A stretch of DNA of 64,000 nucleotides from JAITMY01 sp031549685 (GTDB lineage: Bacteria; Bacteroidota; Bacteroidia; Bacteroidales; UBA932): positions 1 through 64,000 of the forward strand of contig JAVBPG010000016.1 in assembly GCA_031549685.1 (NCBI GenBank), read 5' to 3'. The position numbers were made by a program, and so were the translations under genes. Below, piece by piece: positions 51,633 through 59,666 of this stretch. Position 1 is the stretch's first letter. Each line of letters opens with the position of its first letter. The notes beneath the pieces are model-generated. The model had not been told where the DNA came from, ran no database searches, and saw only the letters and a list, made by a program, of their open reading frames with translations.

Positions 51633-53162
51633 TTAGTATCCTAATTCTTTTAAATACTCCTTCATTTTATCTTGAACTTCGGCCAGCTCCTTTTCCAATT
51701 TGTCGATTTCCTGTTGAACCGCCGGAATATCAATTTCAGCTTCTTCCTCAAAGGTATCGACATAGCGGGGAATGTTCAGATTGTAGTCGTTTTCGGTAAT
51801 TTCAGCAGGCGTAGCCACATAGGCGTATTTATCCTCCGCCACCCCTTCGCTTAGCTTACCCTTTGTAAAATTGCGATAGGTAGCTACGATATGGTCAATG
51901 TCCTGCGGGCGCAGCTTGTTTTGGTTCTTCCCTGATTCAAATTCCTTGCTGGCATCAATAAATAGCACATTATCCGTTTTCTTGCCTTTGTTGAAAATAA
52001 CAATCGCTGCCGGAATGCCGGTGCCAAAGAATAAATTAGCCGGTAAACCGATAACGGCTTCCAGCAGGTTTTCTTCAATCGTTTTTTGACGGATTTTACC
52101 CTCACCGGCTCCACGGAATAATACGCCATGAGGAACAACTACACCAACTTTTCCACGGCCTTCATAAGCCACCTCTATCATGTGGCTGATAAAAGCCCAA
52201 TCTCCTTTGCTTTTGGGCGGAACACCCCGCCAGAAACGGTTGTATTGATCGTGCTCAGCTTCGTCGGCGCCCCACTTATCCAATGAAAATGGTGGATTGG
52301 CCACTACCGTATCGAACTTCATCAGCTTATCCCCTTCCAACAATTTAGGGGACCGCAAGGTGTCGCCCCAGCGGATAGTCGCGTTATCGAATCCGTGCAG
52401 GAACATATTCATCATGGCTAATGCCCATGTGCTGCCGTTGAGCTCCTGTCCATAGAGTGAAAAATTATCATTGCCGATTTCTTTCCCGGCTTTAATCAGT
52501 AGCGAGCCTGAGCCACAGGTCGGGTCGCATATCCGCGCGCCGGGATTGCTTTTGGTTAACTTGGCCAGCAAAGTTGAAACGCCCGACGGGGTGTAGAATT
52601 CCCCTGCCTTTTTACCCGAGTTGTCGGCAAAATTGGCAATCAGAAATTCGTACGCATCGCCAATAACATCATTCCCTGCCAAATGAGAGTCATCAAATTT
52701 AAGCTTGCCGTCCGAAAAGTCGATTAATAAATTCTTCAACCGGGTATTTTTATCTTTGGCATCCCCTAAATTACTGCTATTGAAATCAATATTTCTAAAA
52801 ATACCGCTACCATCTTCGCTGCTCATCTTTTCACGGTTGGCCTCTTCCAAGTTGGCTAACGCGATGTTAATCAACTCGCCGATATTGTTTTCATTCCGGT
52901 GTTCGTACAGGTAGCTGAACGAACTTTCTTCGGGAACATCAAATCGTTCGCGCTTCATGGCTCTCCGGGCACGCTCTTCGTCTTTGTTGTAACGCTCCAG
53001 ATACTCCTTATATTTAGCATCATAGACATCGCTCACATACTTGAGAAAAAGCATGGTTAAAATGTAGTCTTTGTATTGGCTGGGATCTATTACTCCCCGG
53101 AAGGTATCGCAGGCCTTCCAAACTATACGGTTGATGTCCTGCTGTGCTATTTTATTCTCCAT
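51633..53162 (-). CDS. hsdM: Type I restriction enzyme, M (methylase) subunit
   Basis: A 509-residue N6-adenine DNA methyltransferase. The N-terminal helical HsdM domain (about 1-130) is followed by the SAM pocket DPTCGSGSLLIKAG and the catalytic NPPF (VVANPPFSLDKW). The C-terminal coiled coil (IDKLEKELAEVQDKMKEYLKEL) docks on HsdS. It methylates the target adenines with HsdS and, with HsdR, makes the restriction complex. It lies between the one-domain S-like gene (12 bases upstream) and dinD (11 bases downstream). Confidence 0.96.
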   Translation of the reverse strand: MENKIAQQDINRIVWKACDTFRGVIDPSQYKDYILTMLFLKYVSDVYDAKYKEYLERYNKDEERARRAMKRERFDVPEESSFSYLYEHRNENNIGELINIALANLEEANREKMSSEDGSGIFRNIDFNSSNLGDAKDKNTRLKNLLIDFSDGKLKFDDSHLAGNDVIGDAYEFLIANFADNSGKKAGEFYTPSGVSTLLAKLTKSNPGARICDPTCGSGSLLIKAGKEIGNDNFSLYGQELNGSTWALAMMNMFLHGFDNATIRWGDTLRSPKLLEGDKLMKFDTVVANPPFSLDKWGADEAEHDQYNRFWRGVPPKSKGDWAFISHMIEVAYEGRGKVGVVVPHGVLFRGAGEGKIRQKTIEENLLEAVIGLPANLFFGTGIPAAIVIFNKGKKTDNVLFIDASKEFESGKNQNKLRPQDIDHIVATYRNFTKGKLSEGVAEDKYAYVATPAEITENDYNLNIPRYVDTFEEEAEIDIPAVQQEIDKLEKELAEVQDKMKEYLKELGY

Positions 53163-53174
53163 AAAATTATGATG

Positions 53175-53735
53175 TTATTTTGTTATTTCAATCAGCTGCT
53201 GTTGAGTCAACTTACTACGCATATCCGAGATCTGCCGATAAAGCCTCTGCTCCCGTCGTTGCAGTCGGTCAATCTCGACTATCCTTTGCTGCACTTGCAC
53301 GGTTGGAATGTCGATTCCAAATTCTTCAACCAATGTTTTCCCAATCGAAGGGATGGAAGTCCCAGTAGCATTTATTTTGAAGAATGTAAGAGAATCTGCT
53401 CTGTTTAAAATCCAACACAAATAATCAGGTGTAATTATGGCGCGATCTATGATTCTGATAACCAAAAAGGAGGAAGACGCGACCACTTTACCCATTCTTT
53501 CTGCAAATACAGCGCAGAAGTTAGATGTTCCTTTAGCGGCAAATATCAAATCACCCTCCAATAACAAATGGCTCTCTATTTTACTATTGACTTCCAGCGT
53601 GGGCTTAGGGAGCAGAAATTCGCCCTCAACTCCACTAAAGTCGCTTACCTGCAAGTAGCAAACCGCTCCCTCCGGCACCTCTTTTACGTAAGCGCCGGAA
53701 CGAATAGCTGCTACATCTTGTATCCTTCTTTGCAT
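53175..53735 (-). CDS. Single-TRD HsdS-like protein upstream of hsdM
   Basis: A 186-residue protein resembling one half of an S subunit. It has one target recognition domain (AIRSGAYVKEVPEGAVCYLQVSDF...YLCWILNRADSLTFFKINATGTSIPSIGKTLVEEFGIDIP), then one helical spacer (VQVQQRIVEIDRLQRREQRLYRQISDMRSKLTQQQ). It lacks the LLTGKK end of the full HsdS, and the two TRDs do not look alike. As the first gene after the promoter at 53763-53793 it would be made with HsdM. A dimer of half-S proteins can give a palindromic-type specificity, so it may be an alternative specificity subunit or a regulator of the M-S complex. Confidence 0.8.
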   Translation of the reverse strand: MQRRIQDVAAIRSGAYVKEVPEGAVCYLQVSDFSGVEGEFLLPKPTLEVNSKIESHLLLEGDLIFAAKGTSNFCAVFAERMGKVVASSSFLVIRIIDRAIITPDYLCWILNRADSLTFFKINATGTSIPSIGKTLVEEFGIDIPTVQVQQRIVEIDRLQRREQRLYRQISDMRSKLTQQQLIEITK

Positions 53736-53762
53736 CCGATATTCAATTTCGTAATATTTCTA

Positions 53763-53793
53763 CAAAGATATAAATAAAATTTGAATAAACAAA
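53763..53793 (-). promoter_or_regulatory. Consensus promoter of the restriction operon
   Basis: On the minus strand, TTTG (53793-53790), a 19-base spacer and TATCTTTG (53770-53763) match the phylum consensus. Transcription would start near 53756, leaving only about 20 bases of leader before the single-TRD gene. The rest of 53736-53980 is AT-rich, with nothing else recognisable. Confidence 0.65.
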
Positions 53794-53980
53794 ATATTTT
53801 TAAGTAGAAAATCTACAAAATTATAAAATAAAAGCAAAAATAAAGGATTTTACATTGATTACAAGCACTCTACATTATTTACAGCAAGTTAAAGAATGGC
53901 ATTGATAAGTAAGGAGCTGATAACAATGCATAGGTTTGCCTCATTTTACACCGTCTATATTTTCTTGCCAATTCCTTATT

Positions 53981-55150
53981 TTAATACGTCATTCCCAGCT
54001 GCCACAGCGGAATAACATTCAGATACCCATTTTCGATATCATCCTTTACTACAAAGCCGTCCTCAATCTCTTTAAGCTGCTTCCGTCCCTTGTTTCTGCC
54101 TCCGACCTCAAATATTTTATCATCAACTAAAAAATCGGCAACAGGAGATGCGCATACATCATACTTTACCCGCAGCTGGTTTAAGAAGAATGTCTCGCGG
54201 ATATTTCCGATATTGGAGGTCTCCTCAGCAAGGTTATAGATAAGGTTGGTGTTATCCAAATATATTTTATCAACCTTACCTAACCCACGAATACCGCCTG
54301 TACGATCTCGTAGCTGGGCTATCATGCCCGCTTCTTCAATGTACAGGCAGTAGTCCGAAATATTGTTACGGCTGGCTGAGAGCATATCGGCTATTTTGCT
54401 CATGTTGGGCTTGAATGGTGCGCTTTTAGCGACAATCGCAAGTAGCTGCTTTAACTTTCGTCCCGTCGCCACATTCATATCGGCGTACATCGGAATGTCG
54501 TTCTCCAACGTTTGGTTTATGATCTGCCCCAACCGCAATTCAAAATCTTCCTCCAATGCGAACGGATAATACCCCTTTGTCAAATACTCAGAGAAAAGAG
54601 GCAACGGATGCTTCAAATCGGGTAATTCGACTTTATGCTGCAATATATCTTCCAATGAATAGGTTTCTGCCGATATATTGTGGAACAACCGCAAATACTC
54701 CCGGAAAGACAAGCCCTGCATATTGTAGATTACGGCTCTACGGCTTAGATCGGAGGCTCCTTTCTTAATGTCAAGCACCGAAGAACCGGTAAAAACAACA
54801 TTTAGGTCTTTATGGTAATCATAGATTAGCTTTAGCTCTTTTGCCCAGTCCTTATATTTATGGATTTCGTCTATAAACAGATATTTACCACCTCGCTTCA
54901 CAAAAGTATCAGCTAAATCGGCAAAGCTATTGTTCACGAAGTAGAAATCCTCCGCTGTTACGTAGAGCGTTTCAGCAGGATTCAGATTTTGCTTGATATA
55001 TTGGAGAACCAAAGTCGTTTTCCCGACCCCTCTCGGGCCGATAAGCCCTATCATCCGGCTTTTCCAATTAATCTCCCCATAGATATATCGGAAGAAGGCT
55101 GTATCAGCTTCCTTTATCAGCTTATTGGAATATTCGATTAGCTTATCCAT
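53981..55150 (-). CDS. AAA ATPase with DUF4143 (AAA_14) domain
   Basis: A protein of about 389 residues. The ATPase domain has Walker A GLIGPRGVGKTTL, Walker B YLFIDEIHKY and the sensor FTGSSVLDI. A helical middle part and a C-terminal DUF4143 region (FFLNQLRVKYDVCASPVADFLVDDKIFEVGGRNKGRKQL) follow; the latter has the D...E(V)GG...K pattern of a nuclease-like fold. These ATPases are abundant and laterally spread; the role is unknown. I start it at MDKLIEYSNKL (55150). The in-frame ATG at 55246 would lie upstream of the -7 promoter element and the inverted repeat. Confidence 0.85.
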   Translation of the reverse strand: MDKLIEYSNKLIKEADTAFFRYIYGEINWKSRMIGLIGPRGVGKTTLVLQYIKQNLNPAETLYVTAEDFYFVNNSFADLADTFVKRGGKYLFIDEIHKYKDWAKELKLIYDYHKDLNVVFTGSSVLDIKKGASDLSRRAVIYNMQGLSFREYLRLFHNISAETYSLEDILQHKVELPDLKHPLPLFSEYLTKGYYPFALEEDFELRLGQIINQTLENDIPMYADMNVATGRKLKQLLAIVAKSAPFKPNMSKIADMLSASRNNISDYCLYIEEAGMIAQLRDRTGGIRGLGKVDKIYLDNTNLIYNLAEETSNIGNIRETFFLNQLRVKYDVCASPVADFLVDDKIFEVGGRNKGRKQLKEIEDGFVVKDDIENGYLNVIPLWQLGMTY

Positions 55151-55166
55151 AACGGTACGTTTTCTG

Positions 55167-55174
55167 CAAAGATA
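55167..55174 (-). promoter_or_regulatory. -7 promoter element of the DUF4143 ATPase gene
   Basis: CAAAGATA reads TATCTTTG on the minus strand, 17 bases before the start. The inverted repeat at 55175-55237 begins at the very next base and covers the -33 position, where no TTTG is seen. Confidence 0.5.
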
Positions 55175-55237
55175 GCCATTTTGCACTCTAATAGTGCATT
55201 TTTTCGTATTTTTTGCACTATTAGAGTGCAGAATGGC
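55175..55237. promoter_or_regulatory. Operator-like inverted repeat abutting the ATPase promoter
   Basis: Arms of 24 bases (55175-55198 and 55214-55237) match with one mismatch (core TGCACTCTAATAGTGCA and its complement). Each arm contains a smaller dyad, GCACT-N5-AGTGC, as a dimeric repressor site would. Two such sites over the promoter suggest control of the ATPase gene, perhaps by itself or by a repressor encoded elsewhere. Confidence 0.5.
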
Positions 55238-55328
55238 AAAAATCAAGAAGCCTTCCGACTTTCGGAATGAAGGGAAAATAATTAACTACCTGTCAATCAA
55301 ATACATGCTAATTATTAACAATTCGCGC

Positions 55329-56708
55329 TCACTTTCCGATGCAGAACTTCTCAAAGATATTCCCCAAAATATCGTTGTCCGAAATGTCGCCGATGATGCT
55401 GCTGAGGTGCTGGATTGCCTCGCGGATTTCGAAGGCAATAAGCTCCTCCGTCAGGCCGATGCTGAGGCCGTTGAGCGCTTGGCTGAGCGCGCGCTGCGCA
55501 TGCGTAAAGGCCTCGTAGTGGCGGACGTTGCTCACTATGCTGTCGCTAACCGGGTTGGAGGGAATGGCGGCCAACTCCAGCAGCCTTTGCTCCAGCTCGT
55601 GCAAGCCGGTTTTGTTTTTGGCTGACAGCGAAAGGTAGCTGAGCTGTTGAATCGTTGAATTGTTGAATTGTTGAATTGAAGGGCTGTCAACCTTGTTCAC
55701 GGCCACAATCAGCTTTTGCTCAGGGCTGAGCCGCGGCTGTATTCTTTCCACGCTCTCCAGCGTCTCGGGGCGGGTGGCGTCGAGCAGCAGGATGACAATG
55801 GAGGCCTTGCCCATCTTGTCGTACGTGCGCTCAATGCCCAAATTCTCCACGAAGTCCGTGCTGTGGCGAACGCCCGCCGTATCGATGAAGCGGAAGAGCA
55901 CGCCGCCCAGCGTAATGGTGTCCTCAATGGCGTCGCGGGTGGTGCCGGCAACGTCCGACACCAGGGCCTTCTCGTCGTTGAGCAGGGCGTTGAGCAGGGT
56001 GCTTTTCCCCACGTTGGGGCTGCCCACAATGGCCACGGGCACGCCCTTTTTTATGGCGTTGCCAACGCTGAACGAGGCGGTCAACTTTTCTATTACGCGC
56101 AGAATTTCGTGGAGCAAATTCTTCAGCTGGTCGCGGTTGGCAAACTCCACATCCTCGTCCGAAAAGTCGAGCTCCAGCTCCAGCAGGCTGGCAAAGTGCA
56201 GCAGCTTATCGCGCAGCGCGCGGATTTCGTCGGAGTAGCCGCCGCGCATTTGCTGTAGGGCCACGCGGTGCATGGCGCGGGTGCTTGAGGCGATGAGGTC
56301 GGCCACGGCTTCGGCCTGCGCCAGGTCCATTTTGCCGTTCAAAAAGGCGCGCAGGGTAAACTCGCCGGGCTGCGCCATGTGCGCGCCACTACTTATGAGC
56401 GCCTGCAAAATTTGCTGCTGTATGTAGGTGGAGCCGTGGCACGAGATTTCGACCGTATCCTCGCCCGTAAACGAGCGCGGCGCGCGAAAAACGGTAACCA
56501 CCACCTCGTCAAGCACGGCGTCCTCAAAAGCTATTTTTCCAAAATGGGCGGTGTTGGCTTTTTGTTCGGCCAGCTTTTTTCCGGAAGGAGAAACGAAAAG
56601 CCGGTCGCAAACGGGAAGCGCCTGCGCTCCGCTAACGCGCACAACGGCAATGCCGCCCACACCTGCAGGCGTGGAAACGGCGGCTATGGTAGAGGTTAAA
56701 TCAATCAT
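55329..56708 (-). CDS. mnmE: tRNA modification GTPase MnmE
   Basis: A 459-residue enzyme that, with MnmG, modifies U34 of some tRNAs in the cytoplasm. It has the N-terminal folate-binding domain (TIAAVSTPAGVGGIAVVRVSG), the G domain from about 220 (G1 GSPNVGKST, G2/G3 AGTTRD and DTAG, G4 NKVD at 338-341, G5 SAK at 362-364) and the C-terminal catalytic FCIGK. Between G4 and G5, residues 344-356 (SIQQFNNSTIQQL) are translated from a TTGAA-type tandem repeat at 55646-55681. The loop keeps the length normal for the family, so function is probably kept. A minus-strand TACCTTTG (56721-56714) is the likely -7 element. Confidence 0.96.
   Translation of the reverse strand: MIDLTSTIAAVSTPAGVGGIAVVRVSGAQALPVCDRLFVSPSGKKLAEQKANTAHFGKIAFEDAVLDEVVVTVFRAPRSFTGEDTVEISCHGSTYIQQQILQALISSGAHMAQPGEFTLRAFLNGKMDLAQAEAVADLIASSTRAMHRVALQQMRGGYSDEIRALRDKLLHFASLLELELDFSDEDVEFANRDQLKNLLHEILRVIEKLTASFSVGNAIKKGVPVAIVGSPNVGKSTLLNALLNDEKALVSDVAGTTRDAIEDTITLGGVLFRFIDTAGVRHSTDFVENLGIERTYDKMGKASIVILLLDATRPETLESVERIQPRLSPEQKLIVAVNKVDSPSIQQFNNSTIQQLSYLSLSAKNKTGLHELEQRLLELAAIPSNPVSDSIVSNVRHYEAFTHAQRALSQALNGLSIGLTEELIAFEIREAIQHLSSIIGDISDNDILGNIFEKFCIGK
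55646..55681. repeat. Short tandem repeat (GTTGAATT) inside mnmE
   Basis: About four units of GTTGAATTG / GTTGAATCG. It encodes the SIQQFNNSTIQQ stretch between GTPase motifs G4 and G5. Confidence 0.7.
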
Positions 56709-56713
56709 GGCAG

Positions 56714-56721
56714 CAAAGGTA
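56714..56721 (-). promoter_or_regulatory. -7 promoter element of mnmE (TACCTTTG on the minus strand)
   Basis: CAAAGGTA on the plus strand, six bases before the mnmE start; no clear -33 element. So close a position implies a nearly leaderless mRNA. Confidence 0.35.
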
Positions 56722-56828
56722 GGTATTTCGGACAGGATTTAGAAGATTTTTGAAGAGCATGCTCCTAGCCCGTCAGCCTTGTTAACCCTGTCAACTAAAA
56801 AGCTGTTTTAAGTTTGAAATCTTTTTCC

Positions 56829-56909
56829 TAAATTTGCTCTGCCAATTGTAACAAAATGCGCCTACTCCAACCATATACGTAGAATGCCGGATGCTCCGGC
56901 ATTTTTTTT
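56829..56909 (+). promoter_or_regulatory. Possible promoter, leader peptide and attenuator before the IMPACT gene
   Basis: TAAATTTG at 56829-56836 is a -7 element. An 8-codon frame, MRLLQPYT, runs from 56856 to 56882. It is followed at once by a terminator-type hairpin: AATGCCGGA (56883-56891), TGC, TCCGGCATT (56895-56903) and a run of T. The gene starts 15 bases later. The only other nearby gene, mnmE, is divergent, so the hairpin does not end an upstream gene. Confidence 0.4.
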
Positions 56910-56924
56910 GGCCTACGCCAAGCA

Positions 56925-57518
56925 ATGAGCGACACGTACCGCACCATAGCCGCACCCGCCGAGGGAGTTTACAAGGAAAAAGGCAGTAAATTTACCGCCT
57001 ACGCCTTTGCCATAGAAAGCGAGGAGGAGGTGAAGCAGCGCGTGGCCTGGGCCAAAAAAGAGTTTTACGATGCGCGCCACCACTGCTACGCCTACCGCAT
57101 GGGCAGAAGCGGCGAGCACTTTCGCGCCAACGACGACGGGGAGCCAAGCGGCACCGCCGGAAAACCGATTCTGGGGCAGCTGCTGTCGGCCGACCTGAGC
57201 AACGTACTGGTGGTGGTGGTGCGCTACTTCGGCGGAACGCTGCTGGGCACCTCGGGACTGATAGCGGCGTACAAGGGCGCCACCGCCGATGCCATTGCCA
57301 ACGCGCACATCGAGGAGCGGACATGGAACGAAGAGCTGAGCATAGCGTTTGCCTACGAAAATATGAACAGCGTGATGAAGGTGGTAAAGGATGAGGACTT
57401 GCAAATTCTCTCCCAGGATTTTGACAACGCCACCTGCCGTATTACGCTCAGCATAAGGGAAAGCAAGTTGGAAAAAGTAAAAAAAATGTTGAACTTCAGC
57501 GATGGCAAAAATGGCTAA
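56925..57518 (+). CDS. IMPACT / YigZ family protein
   Basis: A 197-residue cytoplasmic protein. The first 125 residues are the conserved IMPACT domain, with KGSKFTAYAF, ARHHCYAYRMG, DDGEPSGTAGKPILGQL and VVVVRYFGGTLLGTSGLIAAYKGA. A C-terminal ferredoxin-like domain (DUF1949 type) follows. The bacterial proteins have unknown function, possibly in translation control. It overlaps the acyltransferase gene by 17 bases, so the two are an operon, and a possible attenuator precedes it. Confidence 0.93.
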   Translation: MSDTYRTIAAPAEGVYKEKGSKFTAYAFAIESEEEVKQRVAWAKKEFYDARHHCYAYRMGRSGEHFRANDDGEPSGTAGKPILGQLLSADLSNVLVVVVRYFGGTLLGTSGLIAAYKGATADAIANAHIEERTWNEELSIAFAYENMNSVMKVVKDEDLQILSQDFDNATCRITLSIRESKLEKVKKMLNFSDGKNG

Positions 57519-58704
57519 ACAGGTGCGGCATCCCAACGACTTGCTCTATCGCCTGGCGATTGCCGCTTCATCATTTTTACTTCGCAAGAAATATGCGCTC
57601 AGCATACGCAAAAGCGCCGGGGCGGCAGCGCTTAGGCCGCCGTACGTAGTCATTGCCAACCACATTAGCAACATTGATTTTACGGTAGTGGCCAACGCTG
57701 CCTGGCCTACCCGCCTGAACTTTGTGGTGGCGGCGTTTTACTTCCGGGTGCGGTTTCTGGGCGGGTTGCTACGGTTTATGGGCTGCTTTTCGAAGGAGCA
57801 ATTTCAGCCCGATGCGCAGGCAGTAAAAAATATTTTCAGCGTCATCAGGCGCGGCGATGTGGTGGCGGTTTACCCCTCGGGGCAGAGCACGCTCAGCGGA
57901 GAGGGTACGCACATTGACGCAAGCATAGCGCCGCTGCTCAAAAGGCTGGCCGTGCCGGTGGTGGCGGTGCATGTGGACGGAGCATTTATAGCCTGCCCCA
58001 AGTGGCACCTCGGCCTGCGCAAATCGCGCATGGAGGCTTCGGTTGACGTGCTATTCACGCCGCAGGATCTGGAGCAGCTAAGCATTCAGGAGATTTATCA
58101 AAAGACCAAGGACGCTCTTTACTTTGACGACTACGAGTGGCAGCGCAGGGCGCTGGTAAAGGCCTCAAGGCCGCATAGCGCCAAGGGTTTGGAGCGGGTG
58201 CTGTTCTGCTGCCCCAGGTGCAACGGCGAATTTACCATGCGCGCCAAGCGCAACAAAATTTACTGCGCAAGCTGCGGAAACGCCGCGCTCATGAACGAGT
58301 ACGGCTTGCTGCAACCCCACGATGCGAGCAGCGTCATTTTTGACACGCCCACCGCGTGGAGCCGCTGGCAGATGCAGCGATACCGGCAGGAGCTGGGCGC
58401 ACCGGCATTCCGCTACAGCGAGCCGGCCCATTTGGTCAAGATAGGCAAGCACGGCCGGTACAAGAAAGTGGGGCAAGGCAGGGCCGAGATCAGCGTTGAG
58501 CGCTTTTGCTACTGCGGAACCTATGGCAAGAAAACGGTTGAGTGGGAGGTGAGAAATAGTTTGTCGGCCGTTTTTGCGCACGAGGTGCCGGGGCATTTTG
58601 ACTTTGCGCACAACGGCGAACTTTACTCCATAGCACCCTTCAACGGCGCGGCAGCGCTGAAGTTTGTAGCGCTCAAGGAGGCTATTTTTGACGCATATCT
58701 ATAA
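57502..58704 (+). CDS. PlsC-like acyltransferase with an internal zinc ribbon
   Basis: A 400-residue protein. Residues 40-200 form a 1-acyl-glycerol-phosphate acyltransferase domain: the HX4D motif is NHISNID (H54, D59), followed by YPSGQSTLSGEGTH (124-137), which corresponds to the usual EGTRS motif in altered form. Residues 237-258 hold two CxxC pairs (CPRC and CASC) of a zinc ribbon, which ordinary PlsC proteins lack. The C-terminal 140 residues are a further soluble domain. It probably acylates a glycerolipid or related acceptor at the inner membrane; the substrate is unclear. It is co-transcribed with the IMPACT gene and 20 bases upstream of pyrB. Confidence 0.83.
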   Translation: MAKMAKQVRHPNDLLYRLAIAASSFLLRKKYALSIRKSAGAAALRPPYVVIANHISNIDFTVVANAAWPTRLNFVVAAFYFRVRFLGGLLRFMGCFSKEQFQPDAQAVKNIFSVIRRGDVVAVYPSGQSTLSGEGTHIDASIAPLLKRLAVPVVAVHVDGAFIACPKWHLGLRKSRMEASVDVLFTPQDLEQLSIQEIYQKTKDALYFDDYEWQRRALVKASRPHSAKGLERVLFCCPRCNGEFTMRAKRNKIYCASCGNAALMNEYGLLQPHDASSVIFDTPTAWSRWQMQRYRQELGAPAFRYSEPAHLVKIGKHGRYKKVGQGRAEISVERFCYCGTYGKKTVEWEVRNSLSAVFAHEVPGHFDFAHNGELYSIAPFNGAAALKFVALKEAIFDAYL

Positions 58705-58724
58705 CAACATCTGAAATTTGAAAT

Positions 58725-59624
58725 ATGAAATCTTTAGTCTCCATTACCGATTTTAGCAAGCAGGACATACTGACCGTGCTTGAGCGCGCCGCCAGCTTTG
58801 AGAAAAACATCGACCAACCGCTGCTCAAGGATAAGGTGGTGGCCACCCTGTTTTTTGAGCCGTCAACGCGCACGCGCCTCAGCTTTGAGGCGGCAGTGAG
58901 CCGCTTGGGTGCCAACGTTATCGGATTTTCCGACACGAGCAACACCAGCATCAGCAAGGGCGAAACGCTGAAGGACACCATCATGATGGTGGCCAACTAC
59001 GCCGACCTGATTGTGATGCGCCACCCCCTCGAGGGTGCGGCGCGCTACGCCTCCGAAATCTCGCGCGTACCCATTATCAACGCCGGCGACGGCGCCAACC
59101 AGCACCCCACGCAAACCCTGCTCGACATGTACTCCATACAAAAAACGCAGGGCACGCTCGACGGGCTCAACATAACCATGGTGGGCGACCTGAAGTACGG
59201 CCGCACGGTGCACTCGCTGCTGCAAGCCATGAGCCTGTTCGATACGCGCTTTACCTTCATTGCGCCGCAGGAGCTGGCCATGCCCAACGAGTACAAGGCG
59301 CTGCTCAAGGAGAAAAGTATTCCGTACGACGAGCACACCGACCTTGCCTCCAACATTCACAGCGCCGACATTATTTACATGACGCGGGTTCAGCGCGAGC
59401 GCTTCCTTGACCCCATGGAGTACGAAAAGGTAAAGAACGTGTACGTGCTGCACAACAAAATGCTGGCCAGCACCAAGCCCAACGTAAAGATTCTGCACCC
59501 GCTACCGCGCGTAAACGAAATAAGCACCGATGTGGACAGCAACCCCAAAGCCTACTACTTTACGCAGGCCGGCAACGGCGTGTACGCCCGCATGGCCGCC
59601 ATTTGCCACTTGCTGGGGAAGTAA
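58725..59624 (+). CDS. pyrB: Aspartate carbamoyltransferase, catalytic subunit
   Basis: A 299-residue enzyme of pyrimidine synthesis. It carries the carbamoyl-phosphate loop FFEPSTRTRLSFE, the HPLEGAA and DGANQHPTQTLLDMYS motifs and the C-terminal HPLPRVNEIS. It joins carbamoyl phosphate to aspartate in the cytoplasm. In many Bacteroidota pyrI follows directly; here the next gene is a nuclease on the other strand and no regulatory subunit is seen, so it may act alone or pyrI may lie elsewhere. Confidence 0.96.
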   Translation: MKSLVSITDFSKQDILTVLERAASFEKNIDQPLLKDKVVATLFFEPSTRTRLSFEAAVSRLGANVIGFSDTSNTSISKGETLKDTIMMVANYADLIVMRHPLEGAARYASEISRVPIINAGDGANQHPTQTLLDMYSIQKTQGTLDGLNITMVGDLKYGRTVHSLLQAMSLFDTRFTFIAPQELAMPNEYKALLKEKSIPYDEHTDLASNIHSADIIYMTRVQRERFLDPMEYEKVKNVYVLHNKMLASTKPNVKILHPLPRVNEISTDVDSNPKAYYFTQAGNGVYARMAAICHLLGK

Positions 59625-59666
59625 GGAATATCCCTTGCGTGGTTCTGCTATCTCACCCGGTTCACA

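Noticed and set aside
48837..53735. Possible invertible shuffling between hsdS and the single-TRD gene
   Set aside because: The two genes are in the same orientation, share no obvious long homologous stretch and no recombinase lies nearby.
55194..55625. Plus-strand frame starting in the inverted repeat before the DUF4143 ATPase (MAKIKKPSDFRNEGK...)
   Set aside because: Most of it is antisense to mnmE. The first 30 codons could be the remnant of a small gene served by the same operator, but there is no independent support.
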